Shown here: positions 1 through 9,119 of the stretch, in pieces | How positions within the stretch are numbered: position 1 is the stretch's first letter | Layout of the letters: each line of letters begins with the position of its first letter | Assembly: GCA_002470515.1 (NCBI GenBank) | Contig: DKML01000010.1 | Span: 140,266-204,265 of the forward strand | Direction of reading: 5' to 3' | Origin: Proteobacteria bacterium UBA7415 | GTDB lineage: Bacteria; Pseudomonadota; Gammaproteobacteria; Arenicellales; Arenicellaceae | DNA: 64,000 nt | The notes under the pieces: generated by a model | The model's input: only the letters and a program-made list of their open reading frames with translations | The model's database searches: none | What the model was told of the DNA's origin: nothing | Translations under genes and position numbers: made by a program

Positions 1-322
1 GGCTAGGGTTACGAGCGTCTTCTTGATATTGAGTTAATCGTTTGGCCTTTTTTCCAAGAGGTTCTATATTATTTTTAAGGCCCCAAGTTAAAGGTTCCGG
101 GTCGATGTCGTAGGTTTCCGCTGTGTTGTTTTTATTGGCTTGAACCCAGTAGCTACTGAGCAGACAAGTGCCGCAAAAATCTTCGCGCAAATGACGTGGT
201 TTACGACCGCGCAACTCTTTATAAGTGTCGATTAGAAAATCCACATCTTGATCTGCTGATTGCACAGCGCGTTGATACAAAACGTATTTGTCGGCGCTTG
301 CAGCGGTAAATTTTTTAGGCAT
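1..322 (-). CDS. Class I SAM-dependent methyltransferase-like protein (partial, cut by window edge)
   Basis: The reverse strand opens with ATG at 322 and runs without a stop to the window edge, giving 107 N-terminal residues that begin MPKKFTAAS. The segment LREDFCGTCLLSSYWVQ (about residues 43-59) resembles the motif I SAM-binding region of a family of bacterial methyltransferases with an 'EDFCGT' signature. The substrate cannot be told. The C-terminal part lies outside the window. It is divergent from priA, with a 461-bp spacer between them. The family call rests on one motif, so it is moderate. Confidence 0.7.
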   Translation of the reverse strand, partial: MPKKFTAASADKYVLYQRAVQSADQDVDFLIDTYKELRGRKPRHLREDFCGTCLLSSYWVQANKNNTAETYDIDPEPLTWGLKNNIEPLGKKAKRLTQYQEDARNPS

Positions 323-547
323 TAGAATTTTAAATTAATATTTTTTTTTCGAATCGAAGTGTAGCCCATTTAGTTAACACGCAATAGCATGATGCTAGAT
401 GCGTTTTGTAAGTTTAGTTGTTACTAGATGAAGTAAAATCGTAGGCTGACTAGCGCACACTATTGAGCGAGCTTTGCAATAATAGTCGCTAAGTGCTTGA
501 ATTTTTTAGGTTCTCTCATATTTACGAAACCTGAGCACGCGCGTCAG

Positions 548-755
548 TTATACACAATTTTTTCTTGTCAATAGATTCTTGAAAAAATTAGTCGTAATCT
601 AACTGTAATATACTAAATGATCCTAACTTGTTGATTTTATTGAATTAAATGTGATGCTTAAAAAATAAGCAGTATAAGTAGAGTCAAGCAGTACAATAGC
701 CCAAAGCGAATCGTCGCATCTTATCAACATAGTTATCCACAGGTTGTGTGGGTAA
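548..755. promoter_or_regulatory. Cluster of DnaA boxes in an AT-rich spacer
   Basis: Two perfect DnaA boxes are visible on the plus strand: TTATACACA at 548-556 and TTATCCACA at 733-741. Two one-mismatch boxes flank the second: TTATCAACA at 721-729 (plus) and TTACCCACA at 747-755 (minus strand). The 160 bases between the outer and inner boxes are AT-rich. The two perfect boxes match the R2 and R4 box sequences of E. coli oriC. Only one GATC site was seen in the spacer, so it is not a Dam-rich origin. It could be an origin, a DnaA titration site, or a DnaA-controlled priA promoter. The rest of the 323-783 spacer shows no gene. Confidence 0.5.
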
Positions 756-783
756 CTTTTGGACCAATTATTGAGCTTATTAC

Positions 784-3048
784 GTGCCAACACCGCCAAT
801 ACAATCTGAGACAACAGCAACGCAGGCACGCTATGCGGCTGTCGCTGTGCCGGTACCGTTGCGCCAAGTCTTTGATTTTATTATCCCTGCGCATGTTGCG
901 CTTGATGACGAGGCCCTAGTTGGTCGTCGTGTGTTAGTTCCGTTTGGGCCACGTAAACTCGTTGGCATTATTACGCAGTGCAACGACTCAACAAACGTTA
1001 GTGCGGGACGACTTAAACCAATAATAGAATTGTTGGACGACGAAGCGATATTTGATGCAACACTTTGGCAAACTTTAGCGTGGGTTAGTCGCTACTACAT
1101 AGCCCCTATTGGTGAAGTGTTTGAGATGGCTTTACCAACACTATTGCGCAAGGCAAATGGTCCAGCCCCATCAACAACAAAGCACTGGATTCTAACTGAA
1201 GAAGGACGCGTTAAACCAATTGAAGAGCTTGATCGTGCGCCTGTTCAATTAGCCATTATTAAAAAGCTAATAAGGAGTTTAGCTTTGTCGGCTGACGACT
1301 TTGCAGAAATGAATAGTGGCTGGCGCAGTGCTATTAAAGCGTTAACTGAAAAAGGCTGGGTGCAAGAAGAAAACGTTGAGCCGCGATTAACAACTAACGA
1401 TCAAGCACAGTTAGTTAAGCAGTCTGGGTTCGAGCTAAACCAACAACAGCAAGCCGCCGCCACGCATTTAGTCAGCAGGGTGCAAGCCAAGACGTTCTCG
1501 GTAAGCTTGCTGTTAGGCGTAACAGGCAGTGGTAAAACCGAAGTTTACTTTGCCGCTATACAGGCAAGCCTTGAGGCAAATACACAAGCCCTAGTACTCG
1601 TTCCCGAAATTGGCTTAACCCCACAATTGCTGGAACGTTTTCAAGCTCGATTTAGTGTGCCTATCGCCGTGATGCACTCAAACTTGAGTGACAAAGAACG
1701 CCACCTTGCTTGGTGGCACACTAAAACAGGTGAAGCTCGAATCATCATTGGCACTCGGTCAGCGGTGCTGAGCTCAATTCCAGAATTGGGCTTGATAGTT
1801 GTTGATGAAGAGCATGACACGTCGTTTAAACAACAGGACGGAGTTCGCTATCACGCACGCGACACAGCGATTTACAGAGCAAAACTAGCACAAGTGCCAA
1901 TTGTATTAGGGTCTGCAACCCCAGCCCTTGAGTCTTATTACAACGCATTACATGGCCGATACACATTACTCGAGTTACCTAATCGAGCGAGCGCAGCGTT
2001 ATTGCCGAACGTACAGCTAGTAGATCTAGAACAACAAGCCGCCGCAGAAGGCCTTAGCCCAGCGTTGAGTGCTCAATTGCGCGAAGCCTTAGAGAGCAGC
2101 GAACAAAGCATGCTGTTTATAAACCGTCGTGGTTTTGCGCCGGCTATGTACTGCACCGACTGCAAGTCCACTCTGCGCTGCCATCGCTGTGATGCGCATT
2201 TAACGGTACATCGCTCGCACAACCGCTTGCGTTGCCATCATTGTGGATACGACACAAGAATTCCTCAAGCTTGTCCAGGCTGCCAGTCTAAAGAACTCAA
2301 GGATCTGGGCGAGGGAACTCAACGGGTAGAAACGACCGTTCAGGCGCTATTGCCTAGCGCCACGATTTTGCGTATCGACCGCGATTCAACGCGCAACAAG
2401 GGTCAGCTTGAGGCACATCTAGACGAGGTCAAGAGCGGGCATGCTGATGTTGTTGTTGGAACGCAGCTATTGACCAAAGGCCATGACTTTGACCATCTTA
2501 GTTTGGTTGGCGTGTTAGACGCGGATCAGGGCCTTTACAGTTCTGACTTTCGTTCGACCGAAAACCTGTTTCAACAACTAGTGCAAGTTGCGGGACGAGC
2601 GGGTCGCCGAGACAAACAGGGAAGGGTGCTCGTACAAACCCGTTTTACAGACCATCCGTTGTTTGAGTTTGTGGTCACTCAGGACTATCAAGGCTTTGCT
2701 AATGCTGAATTAGAGATGCGACAACAATTGGGCTTGCCGCCTTTTGGCTATTTGGCCATGTTTAGAGCCGAATCGACCCATGATGCGCGGGCTATGCAGT
2801 TTCTACGCGCCCTTAAAACGCAGTTGCCCGTTTTTGATGGTGTGCGAGTTATGGACGCCGTTGCAGCACCTATGGCTAAGCGAGCAGGCCGCTACCGAGC
2901 TCAATTGCTCATACAAGCTCAGAGCCGAGGTGCGCTACATACGTGTTTAATGAGCTTTATTGAGCGTTTAGAGCGACATGAAGGAATGCGTAAATTGGCA
3001 GGCAGTGTACGGTGGAGTTTGGACGTTGACCCGCAAGACCTCTACTAA
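784..3048 (+). CDS. priA: Primosomal protein N' (replication restart helicase PriA)
   Basis: PriA recognises stalled forks and reloads DnaB through the PriB/DnaT route. The 754-residue product is close to the usual length of about 730. An N-terminal DNA-binding region is followed by Walker A GVTGSGKT (residues 245-252), the DEEH box (341-344) and a cysteine cluster (from C457, with CxxC pairs to about residue 500) that binds two zinc ions in the family. The motif GTQLLTKGHDFDHL and the following GRAGR box mark the second helicase lobe. The start is GTG at 784; no strong Shine-Dalgarno is visible. It precedes argS, as in many gammaproteobacteria, and lies just downstream of the DnaA-box cluster. 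Confidence 0.96.
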   Translation: MPTPPIQSETTATQARYAAVAVPVPLRQVFDFIIPAHVALDDEALVGRRVLVPFGPRKLVGIITQCNDSTNVSAGRLKPIIELLDDEAIFDATLWQTLAWVSRYYIAPIGEVFEMALPTLLRKANGPAPSTTKHWILTEEGRVKPIEELDRAPVQLAIIKKLIRSLALSADDFAEMNSGWRSAIKALTEKGWVQEENVEPRLTTNDQAQLVKQSGFELNQQQQAAATHLVSRVQAKTFSVSLLLGVTGSGKTEVYFAAIQASLEANTQALVLVPEIGLTPQLLERFQARFSVPIAVMHSNLSDKERHLAWWHTKTGEARIIIGTRSAVLSSIPELGLIVVDEEHDTSFKQQDGVRYHARDTAIYRAKLAQVPIVLGSATPALESYYNALHGRYTLLELPNRASAALLPNVQLVDLEQQAAAEGLSPALSAQLREALESSEQSMLFINRRGFAPAMYCTDCKSTLRCHRCDAHLTVHRSHNRLRCHHCGYDTRIPQACPGCQSKELKDLGEGTQRVETTVQALLPSATILRIDRDSTRNKGQLEAHLDEVKSGHADVVVGTQLLTKGHDFDHLSLVGVLDADQGLYSSDFRSTENLFQQLVQVAGRAGRRDKQGRVLVQTRFTDHPLFEFVVTQDYQGFANAELEMRQQLGLPPFGYLAMFRAESTHDARAMQFLRALKTQLPVFDGVRVMDAVAAPMAKRAGRYRAQLLIQAQSRGALHTCLMSFIERLERHEGMRKLAGSVRWSLDVDPQDLY

Positions 3049-3178
3049 ATCTTGAACTGTGTTAAATAAAGCAACTGTTGGCTAAACAGTCTGTCACACA
3101 CCTCACAGACAATGTAAAATCCGAGCCTTAATAATAGAGCGAGACAGACCTCGCTTACGTCCCCAAATAGGCTTTGTT

Positions 3179-4933
3179 TTGACCAACACACCACAAGACG
3201 CTCTTGTTGAGCTTTTTTCGCAAGCGATCACCCAGCTAAAATCCGATGGCGTAATTCCTGCGGATCATGATGTAAGCATCATGTTTGAGCGCACCCGTCA
3301 AAAAGAGCATGGGGATTACGCAACTAATGTCGCCCTAACCCTCGCAAAGCCAGCGGGCAAGAACCCCCGCGTATTAGCTGACTTGATCGTAGCTGCACTA
3401 TCCACTGATTCTCAGGTGAGCAAAGTTGATATTGCTGGGCCTGGTTTCATAAATGTATTTTTGGCCGAAGATGCGCGTTATAAAGTATTAGATAACGTTT
3501 TCATACGGGGCGCGGACTACGGTCTTGCCGCTCCAGATTCAAAGCAAAAGATAATGGTCGAGTTTGTGTCTGCTAACCCGACTGGCCCCCTACACGTTGG
3601 GCATGGCCGAGGCGCTGTGTATGGCGATGCGTTAGCGCGGGTGCTGACCGCGGCAGGGCATACGGTAAAACGAGAGTATTACGTTAACGACGCAGGCCGC
3701 CAGATGGAAATATTGGCAACCAGCGTTTGGATTCGTTATGCCCAAATAGCCGGTAACGATATTCCCTTACCGAGCAATGGCTACCAAGGTGATTACATTC
3801 AGACCATGGCTCAAGAGTTGTTTGAGCAGCATGCTGACCAATTTGTATTGTCGCCAGAGAGTCTTGCTAGTGCGCAGTCTGGACTAGAAGACGAAGCCGC
3901 TTTAGACGCACTTATTAAGTCCGTTAAAGTTCAACTTGGTGATGAATCGTATCAGCTATTTTTTCGCAAGGCCTTGGACAGCATCCTTGCCGATATTAAA
4001 GATGACCTGGCCGGCTTTGGAATTAATTACGACACGTGGTATTCAGAACAAAGCTTATTTGATAGCGGCAAAATTCAGTCAGCCGTTGATCAACTAAAAG
4101 CGTCGGGTGATATCTATGAGAAGGGCGGTGCGCTGTGGTTTAAGTCTACCGATTATGGAGACGAAAAAGATCGAGTTGTAGTGCGCGAAAATGGACAACC
4201 AACTTATTTCGCGTCGGATATAGCCTATCATTTTGACAAGATAAGTCGTGGGTTTGATTTGGCGATCAATATTTGGGGTTCAGACCATCATGGCTATACG
4301 CCTAGGGTCAAAGCGTCGTTGCAGGCGTTAGGGGTAGACTCAGAAAAGCTGAAGGTGCTTCTGGTTCAATTTGCTGTACTGTATCGCGGTGGCGAAAAAG
4401 TAGGAATGAGCACGCGTAGCGGACAGTTCATCACTTTGCGAGAACTACGAGAAGAAATTGGATCTGACGCAGCACGCTTTTTCTACACACAGCGTAAGTC
4501 AGAACAACATATGGATTTCGATCTTGACTTAGCAAAGTCAAAGAGCAACGAAAACCCAATGTACTATGTGCAATACGCGCATGCTCGTATCTGCCGTATC
4601 TTTACGACGGCAAACGAGCGAGGCCTAACGATTAAGGCACCGCAAGACACAGATTACACGCTGCTTAACGGCGAGCACGAAGCAGCTCTACTTAAACAGT
4701 TAGAGCGTTTTCCAGAATTGATACTCAATGCGGCGCAACATTATGAACCGCATCAAATCACATACTACCTGCGAGACTTAGCCACGGCATTTCATTCTTG
4801 GTATAACTCCAGCCGCTTCTTAGAGCTCGAAGAAGAGCCGCGTGATGCAATGTTGGCTTTGTGCTCGGCGGTACGGCAAGTATTAAGTAATGGTTTAGGC
4901 ATTATCGGCGTGGCCGCACCCAACTCTATGTAG
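3179..4933 (+). CDS. argS: Arginyl-tRNA synthetase
   Basis: This class I synthetase charges tRNA-Arg in the cytoplasm. The 584 residues match the family length. The N-terminal additional domain is followed by the ATP-binding HVGH motif (residues 139-142, within SANPTGPLHVGHGRG) and a MSTRSG loop near residue 413 in place of a canonical KMSKS, as is common in ArgRS. A C-terminal DALR anticodon domain starts near residue 460. The start is TTG at 3179, chosen because no ATG or GTG lies upstream in frame before the family's usual N-terminus; a ribosome site is not obvious. The next gene is a SPOR protein, a typical order after priA-argS. Confidence 0.96.
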   Translation: MTNTPQDALVELFSQAITQLKSDGVIPADHDVSIMFERTRQKEHGDYATNVALTLAKPAGKNPRVLADLIVAALSTDSQVSKVDIAGPGFINVFLAEDARYKVLDNVFIRGADYGLAAPDSKQKIMVEFVSANPTGPLHVGHGRGAVYGDALARVLTAAGHTVKREYYVNDAGRQMEILATSVWIRYAQIAGNDIPLPSNGYQGDYIQTMAQELFEQHADQFVLSPESLASAQSGLEDEAALDALIKSVKVQLGDESYQLFFRKALDSILADIKDDLAGFGINYDTWYSEQSLFDSGKIQSAVDQLKASGDIYEKGGALWFKSTDYGDEKDRVVVRENGQPTYFASDIAYHFDKISRGFDLAINIWGSDHHGYTPRVKASLQALGVDSEKLKVLLVQFAVLYRGGEKVGMSTRSGQFITLRELREEIGSDAARFFYTQRKSEQHMDFDLDLAKSKSNENPMYYVQYAHARICRIFTTANERGLTIKAPQDTDYTLLNGEHEAALLKQLERFPELILNAAQHYEPHQITYYLRDLATAFHSWYNSSRFLELEEEPRDAMLALCSAVRQVLSNGLGIIGVAAPNSM

Positions 4934-5011
4934 TGTTGGTTGGCGTTCAGCTGAACGTGTACGAAACATTATGTTTTTCTGTAAAACAATAAACTCATTA
5001 AGGGGTAGGTA

Positions 5012-5617
5012 GTGGCTCAAGCACGCCGAATAAAACGTAAACCTGCGAAAAAGAAAGCCAAGTCGTCGTCTTGGTTTTCGGGATTGCCGTGGGGTTTAAT
5101 GTTTGTCATTTTAATCTCAGGCGTTGTCTTAGGTATGCTTTTTACCGGAACACAACAAGATAATGGTCAGCTTGGGCAAGGCTTAAAAGCCTTGATCGAA
5201 GATCAAAGTGAGCAAGCTAAAACGGCTAGCTCTACTCCAGAACCAGTGGTTAAGCCACCTGAAGATACGCAACAAACGAATTTTGATTACTACGACGTAC
5301 TGCCAGACATAGAACAAGTAATGCCCAACGATCTACCCGACGGAGCCGTTGCGGCACGTCGTACCGATGGTTATCAATACTATGTACAAATTGCGTCATT
5401 CAGAGCTCGAGCCGATGCTGAAGGTTTGCGCGCAAAGCTTGCTTTGCAAGGCGTAACTGCACTTACTCAAGCGAGCGAGGTCGAAGGCAAGGGATTGTAC
5501 TATCGCGTTCGGTTGGGGCCTTTTGCCAATGCGCGGTTAGCTAAAAACGCCAAAGCACGACTGAATGGATTAGGTCAAGACCCGCTTATCTATCGAGAGA
5601 CGTTACCCAAGCCTTAA
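5012..5617 (+). CDS. SPOR-domain protein (FtsN-like)
   Basis: The 201-residue protein has a short basic cytoplasmic tail (1-22), one transmembrane helix (about 25-45), a Glu/Pro-rich periplasmic linker, and a C-terminal SPOR domain (about 120-198, starting YQYYVQIASF). SPOR domains bind denuded peptidoglycan at division septa. The position after argS and the single-helix layout match the FtsN-like protein found there in many gammaproteobacteria, but it is shorter than E. coli FtsN (319 aa), so I do not assign ftsN. The start is GTG at 5012, preceded by a good AAGGGG ribosome site. Confidence 0.9.
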   Translation: MAQARRIKRKPAKKKAKSSSWFSGLPWGLMFVILISGVVLGMLFTGTQQDNGQLGQGLKALIEDQSEQAKTASSTPEPVVKPPEDTQQTNFDYYDVLPDIEQVMPNDLPDGAVAARRTDGYQYYVQIASFRARADAEGLRAKLALQGVTALTQASEVEGKGLYYRVRLGPFANARLAKNAKARLNGLGQDPLIYRETLPKP

Positions 5618-5883
5618 CCGATTCGTAACCAACACCTCAGACAAAGAAATAGCCTAGCCCAAATATGGACCAGTAGCGGTAGAGTGCAGAACGCCACTCT
5701 AAGCATCTCCCAGTTGAACTTCGCTATACATTAGTGTTTGGAAGCCGTGTGGCCAGCCGTATGGCTAGCCGTGTGTTGGTTGGGGGTTGTTGTATACCAA
5801 ACAGGTCACAATCTATTAGGGACATAAAAATACAACTGGGCGTTATATACTCAAGAGCAGCCAAATACTAAATAGTGATACTA

Positions 5884-6345
5884 ATGGAAGAACTCGAGCT
5901 AGCCGCTGAGATAACAGACTTACTTGGACAACAGACTCAGTGCGTCCTAGCTACGATGGATGAAACAGGCCCGTGTCAGCATGTAATGGCATATGCATAC
6001 AGCGAAGACCTATTCACAATTTACCTTGCTACGTACATGGATACCCGCAAGTTTCGTAACATGCTGTCAAATCCTAAAGTGAGTATGATATGGGACAATC
6101 GCAAAGGAGGCATCCAGGATCATGTCGATGGATATTCCCTTACCGTAACGGGAATAGCTGAGATGCTTGAGGGGAAAGCACAGGATAGACCTCGTGCTGC
6201 GATCCTTTCAAGGAATGCGACACTGGATAAATTATTATCTCAAAAAAAATGTCGATTATTCTCGGTTGCTCTAAACGAATATACCCTGACGAGAGGTTAC
6301 GACCACGTCTTTAGGTTTAGTCGTCCCTCTAGAACAGTTACCTAA
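5884..6345 (+). CDS. Pyridoxamine 5'-phosphate oxidase-family (FMN split-barrel) protein
   Basis: The product of about 153 residues begins MEELELAAEITDLL and contains a split-barrel fold pattern: QCVLATMDETGPCQHVMAYAYS, then a Thr-Arg-Lys-Phe-Arg-Asn stretch (TRKFRNMLSNPKVSMIWDN) typical of the PNPOx-like FMN-binding family. Substrate and cofactor are not evident. An in-frame GTG at 5875 would add three residues; the ATG at 5884 is preferred, though neither has a clear ribosome site. It stands alone between a 266-bp spacer and the interrupted lipase. Confidence 0.75.
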   Translation: MEELELAAEITDLLGQQTQCVLATMDETGPCQHVMAYAYSEDLFTIYLATYMDTRKFRNMLSNPKVSMIWDNRKGGIQDHVDGYSLTVTGIAEMLEGKAQDRPRAAILSRNATLDKLLSQKKCRLFSVALNEYTLTRGYDHVFRFSRPSRTVT

Positions 6346-6573
6346 AGAGACACGTCAAGAGGTCAATGATGGGGACGCTCGATTGTCTCCTAACTACCGT
6401 TAGGGGCAGCCTTATAGAGTTTGATATTTGAATTCGTCTCAAACATACGGTGATCTCAACCGGTTGACGCAACTCAAAGCGGACATTGAAAGCCGTGGTC
6501 TGTCCCCGGTTTTGGATAATACCCTTAAGTAGTTGTAGGCAATTTCCGATCTACCTGAAGTTTTGGAGGCTCT

Positions 6574-7557
6574 ATGAAGGTTTTTACATTCGCGCGTCAG
6601 ATGATCACAATCTGTGTATTCAGCATGATTCTGACGTTTGCGCCACAGTCACCGGCAGCCAGTTACACATCGCTAGTCGTGTTTGGTGACAGCCTGTCAG
6701 ATTCAGGCAATATTTTTGATCTGTTCGGCGGAGCACTTGGCCCTAACGCACCTTTTACCGAAGGCCGTTTCACGAGTAAGTATACCAACGGTGACCCAGG
6801 CCTTGTGTGGGTTGAACACCTCGCAGCTCATATCAGCGTGCCGCTTGATAATTCCATTGCTGGTGGCAGTAACTATGCCTATGGTGGTGCCCGAGCGCAG
6901 GAAGGTCCCAGTCAGCTGATTCCCTCATTACCTGATCAGCTAAGTTTTTATTATAGCGATTTAAGTGTTGTCGGCGCGACAGTCGATCAGACTGGCTTAT
7001 TTGTAGTGTATGCCTGAGGCAATGATGTGCGTGATAACGATGCTAGCAATTCAGGTGCCGCCATTGGTGTCGTAATTCAGAGTCTCTATGATCAAGGTGC
7101 CAGAAACTTTCTCATCCCAAATCTGCCCGACATTGGCCTGACACCAGAGTCACTAGCAGGCTTGGCTCCCGGTGGCCTAGCGGCCGTTATCAGCGCCGCC
7201 ACAGCCACGCATAATGCTGGAGTCGCCGCACAGCTCGCGACCTTGGCCGGCCTCGAAGGTATCAACATTTTCGATTTTGATCTATTCGTGCTGTTCAACG
7301 ACATACTATCTGATCCAGCAACATTTGGTCTGACCAATGTCAACCAAGCATGTGCCGGTCTGGAACCGACAAATGGATTTTGCATAGATCCAGATACGTA
7401 CCTATTTTTTGATGGCATCCATCCCACGGCCATTGTCCATGAGATGATGGGACAACGGGCGTACAATGCGCTCAATGCCTTGCCCATAGCACCCTCCGAT
7501 GATTTCTGCTTTCCAATTAAAGCCAGCAATGGAAACGTGGTCATGATTTGTTTATAG
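6574..7557 (+). pseudogene. Secreted GDSL/SGNH lipase-esterase interrupted by an in-frame TGA
   Basis: A strong GGAGG ribosome site precedes ATG at 6574. Residues 1-29 form a signal peptide. The nucleophile block VVFGDSLSDSGN (Ser40) is followed by a Gly/Asn-rich region. At 7015-7017 a TGA replaces one residue just before GND, the oxyanion-hole Asn block of this family, where the sequence reads VVYA-stop-GNDVRDND. Downstream, in the same frame, the protein is intact and ends with the catalytic DGIHPT block and the Cys-Phe-Pro...Cys-Leu tail. The 328-codon frame has no other lesion. Gly (GGA) or Trp (TGG) is the likely lost codon. It is either a recent pseudogene, a recoded gene, or a sequence error. 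Confidence 0.85.
7498..7557 (+). other. C-terminal Cys-Phe-Pro...Cys-Leu tail on the lipase
   Basis: The last 19 residues of the lipase frame are DDFCFPIKASNGNVVMICL, directly followed by TAG. The same pattern, acidic-Asp-Phe-Cys-Phe-Pro-(Ile/Val), then Asn-Gly, then Val, then Cys-Leu-stop, ends the unrelated ELW-repeat protein at 24739-24795. Both hosts are predicted to be exported. The tail has no long hydrophobic helix and no basic tail, so it is not a PEP-CTERM or GlyGly-CTERM type signal. Its role is unknown; a sorting, anchoring or disulfide-closing function is inferred. Confidence 0.55.
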
Positions 7558-7676
7558 AACAACTCAAAAATGTTACCAGAATAGATGTAACGATTAAGGT
7601 AGTTCCTAAATTACAGTAAAAGAATGTCACGTCTTGAATCTTGATCGGCTGTAGTGGGCAAGGAGCAGTTATCTAA

Positions 7677-7800
7677 TTTGATTTAATCGACCGGTTGAAC
7701 TCGCAGCAATGTACGGTCTTTGGCGCTACTTAAAGGATTTGATTTAATCGTAGGTCAGCTCCAGCCTTTACAGACTTTGATATAATTTTATTCTGACCCC
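7677..7800. repeat. Short direct repeats and a mobile-element-like end
   Basis: TTTGATTTAATCG occurs at 7677-7689 and 7738-7750, and a variant TTTGATATAAT starts at 7776. It runs into TTTTATTCTGACCCC ending at 7800. From memory, the reverse complement of this end (GGGGTCAGAATAAAA) is common next to REP-associated tyrosine transposases and IS200-like genes. No transposase is present here. The 7558-7960 spacer holds no other feature I can support. Confidence 0.4.
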
Positions 7801-7960
7801 GGTTATTTCTACCATAGCAAAAAATCGAGTATATCTAAGGGAGTGAGTCAGGCCTCGAATCTTCCTTGATTCGATTCGATGCTCACAGCGTGGCGAATGC
7901 CAGACAGTAAAGGCTTAGGCACCTTAAATTCCAAGAGAAAGCGAGGCCCCTTACTCGATA

Positions 7961-8863
7961 CTATGGAGGGGGTAGTTGGCAGGAGTCACTATAAGCTGTG
8001 CCGTCCGATTCGAACACAAATGAACACTGCGTATTGGTCCCGTCAATAAGACCATCAATAATTGAGTCGCTAACTCGCAAAGCGCCTGTAGTAAATGCAT
8101 CCGCAGCGTCTTCAGGAGAACTAATCACACTGTTCCGAACGACCATGAAGTTGAAGTTTGCTGCAACGGCAATTTGGGAAAAAGTTCCCGAAACACTGAT
8201 CGAGGAATTGTCAATTGTCTGAACGCTGCTGCCTCCGTTAATGCCTCTGGCATTAGCCCCTGATACATCAATATCCACATTCGAAATAGGGGTACCCACA
8301 TTGGTGTCAGCGTAAATACCTTGCACTGTACCACTGTACCACTGGAGCTACTTGAAATTTTAATTGACACATCTTGGATTGTCGCCGCGCCTGAGGAAAA
8401 ACCTTGGAAGATGCCAGTTGATTTGCCAGTGCCCCCGACAAGGGTTACCTCTAAGGCTAAATCTCGAATAGTTGCCTCGTCCGCGCCCAAAATAGCGCCC
8501 TGAGTAGAATCGTTGACTTCAGAAGAAACTGTACTTAACAACTTGGTTATATTTTTCCCGCTACCCGCTACCCGCAATGTCGACATGAGACTGCATGGCT
8601 AATTGCTGTGAGCCAAGGTCGTAAACTCCGGGTGCGATCACGACTAAGTAAGGGTTTGTTCCATCGGCATCATTAATCGACGCCATGGCTGCGATTGGAT
8701 CAGAAAAATCTCCGTTAGCCGTGGCAACGGTAACGATATTCGCGAGTGGCTTAAGATCGTCACCAGCAAGCGGCACCACGACCACTTTATTTTGAGCTGA
8801 AGCCGTAACTGCAAAAAGCACTAGAGTTAGAGCAAGCAGCGCTCGGCCAAAATTAATCAACAT
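7961..8863 (-). pseudogene. Secreted right-handed beta-helix (pectin-lyase-like) protein broken by two microduplications
   Basis: A GGAGAT ribosome site precedes ATG at 8863. Residues 1-23 are a signal peptide ending in Ala-Ser-Ala. The text VVIAPGVYDLG and repeated short strands such as IRDLALEVT and IQDVSIKIS fit a parallel beta-helix. The frame is broken twice. Near 8565-8580 a 7-base unit (GGGTAGC on the coding strand) is tandemly doubled and creates an immediate TAG. Near 8326-8343 an 8-base unit (GTGGTACA) is doubled. Removing one copy of each gives a continuous frame. Because 7+8=15, the third segment is in the first frame. About 296 residues would result. Confidence 0.8.
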
Positions 8864-9119
8864 AATTTATCTCCGTAATAATTTTTTTGTTGCAGCGCCG
8901 ATATCTCAAAGGAGATGCATTTAAGCATTAAAGCCCGTATTCCTCTAATTAGCAATAAGTTTCAGCCAGTCCAAAAACTTGATTCAATGCTCACTGAGAG
9001 TGTAATTACCAAGTTACTTCCGTAACGATAATTTTGAAGTGATTTTGAGTAAGAGGCCGTTAAGGGCAAACTACAGACGTATGCCGTCAGGCGAGTCGGT
9101 TAAAAGTCCGCATTAAAAT

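Noticed and set aside
4944..4957. A perfect 14-base palindrome (CGTTCAGCTGAACG) after argS
   Set aside because: No T-run for a terminator and no known operator match; likely chance or a minor site.
5740..5785. Repeated short words (GTGTGGCCAGCCGTATGGC-like) in the spacer before the PNPOx-like gene
   Set aside because: Too short and irregular to call a repeat array; no CRISPR-like spacing.
7015..7017. Selenocysteine coding of the lipase TGA
   Set aside because: The expected residue is Gly or Trp and not Cys; no SECIS-like hairpin was evident directly after it.
7092..7562. A 156-codon reverse frame over the lipase
   Set aside because: The plus strand has clear GDSL motifs; this is a shadow.
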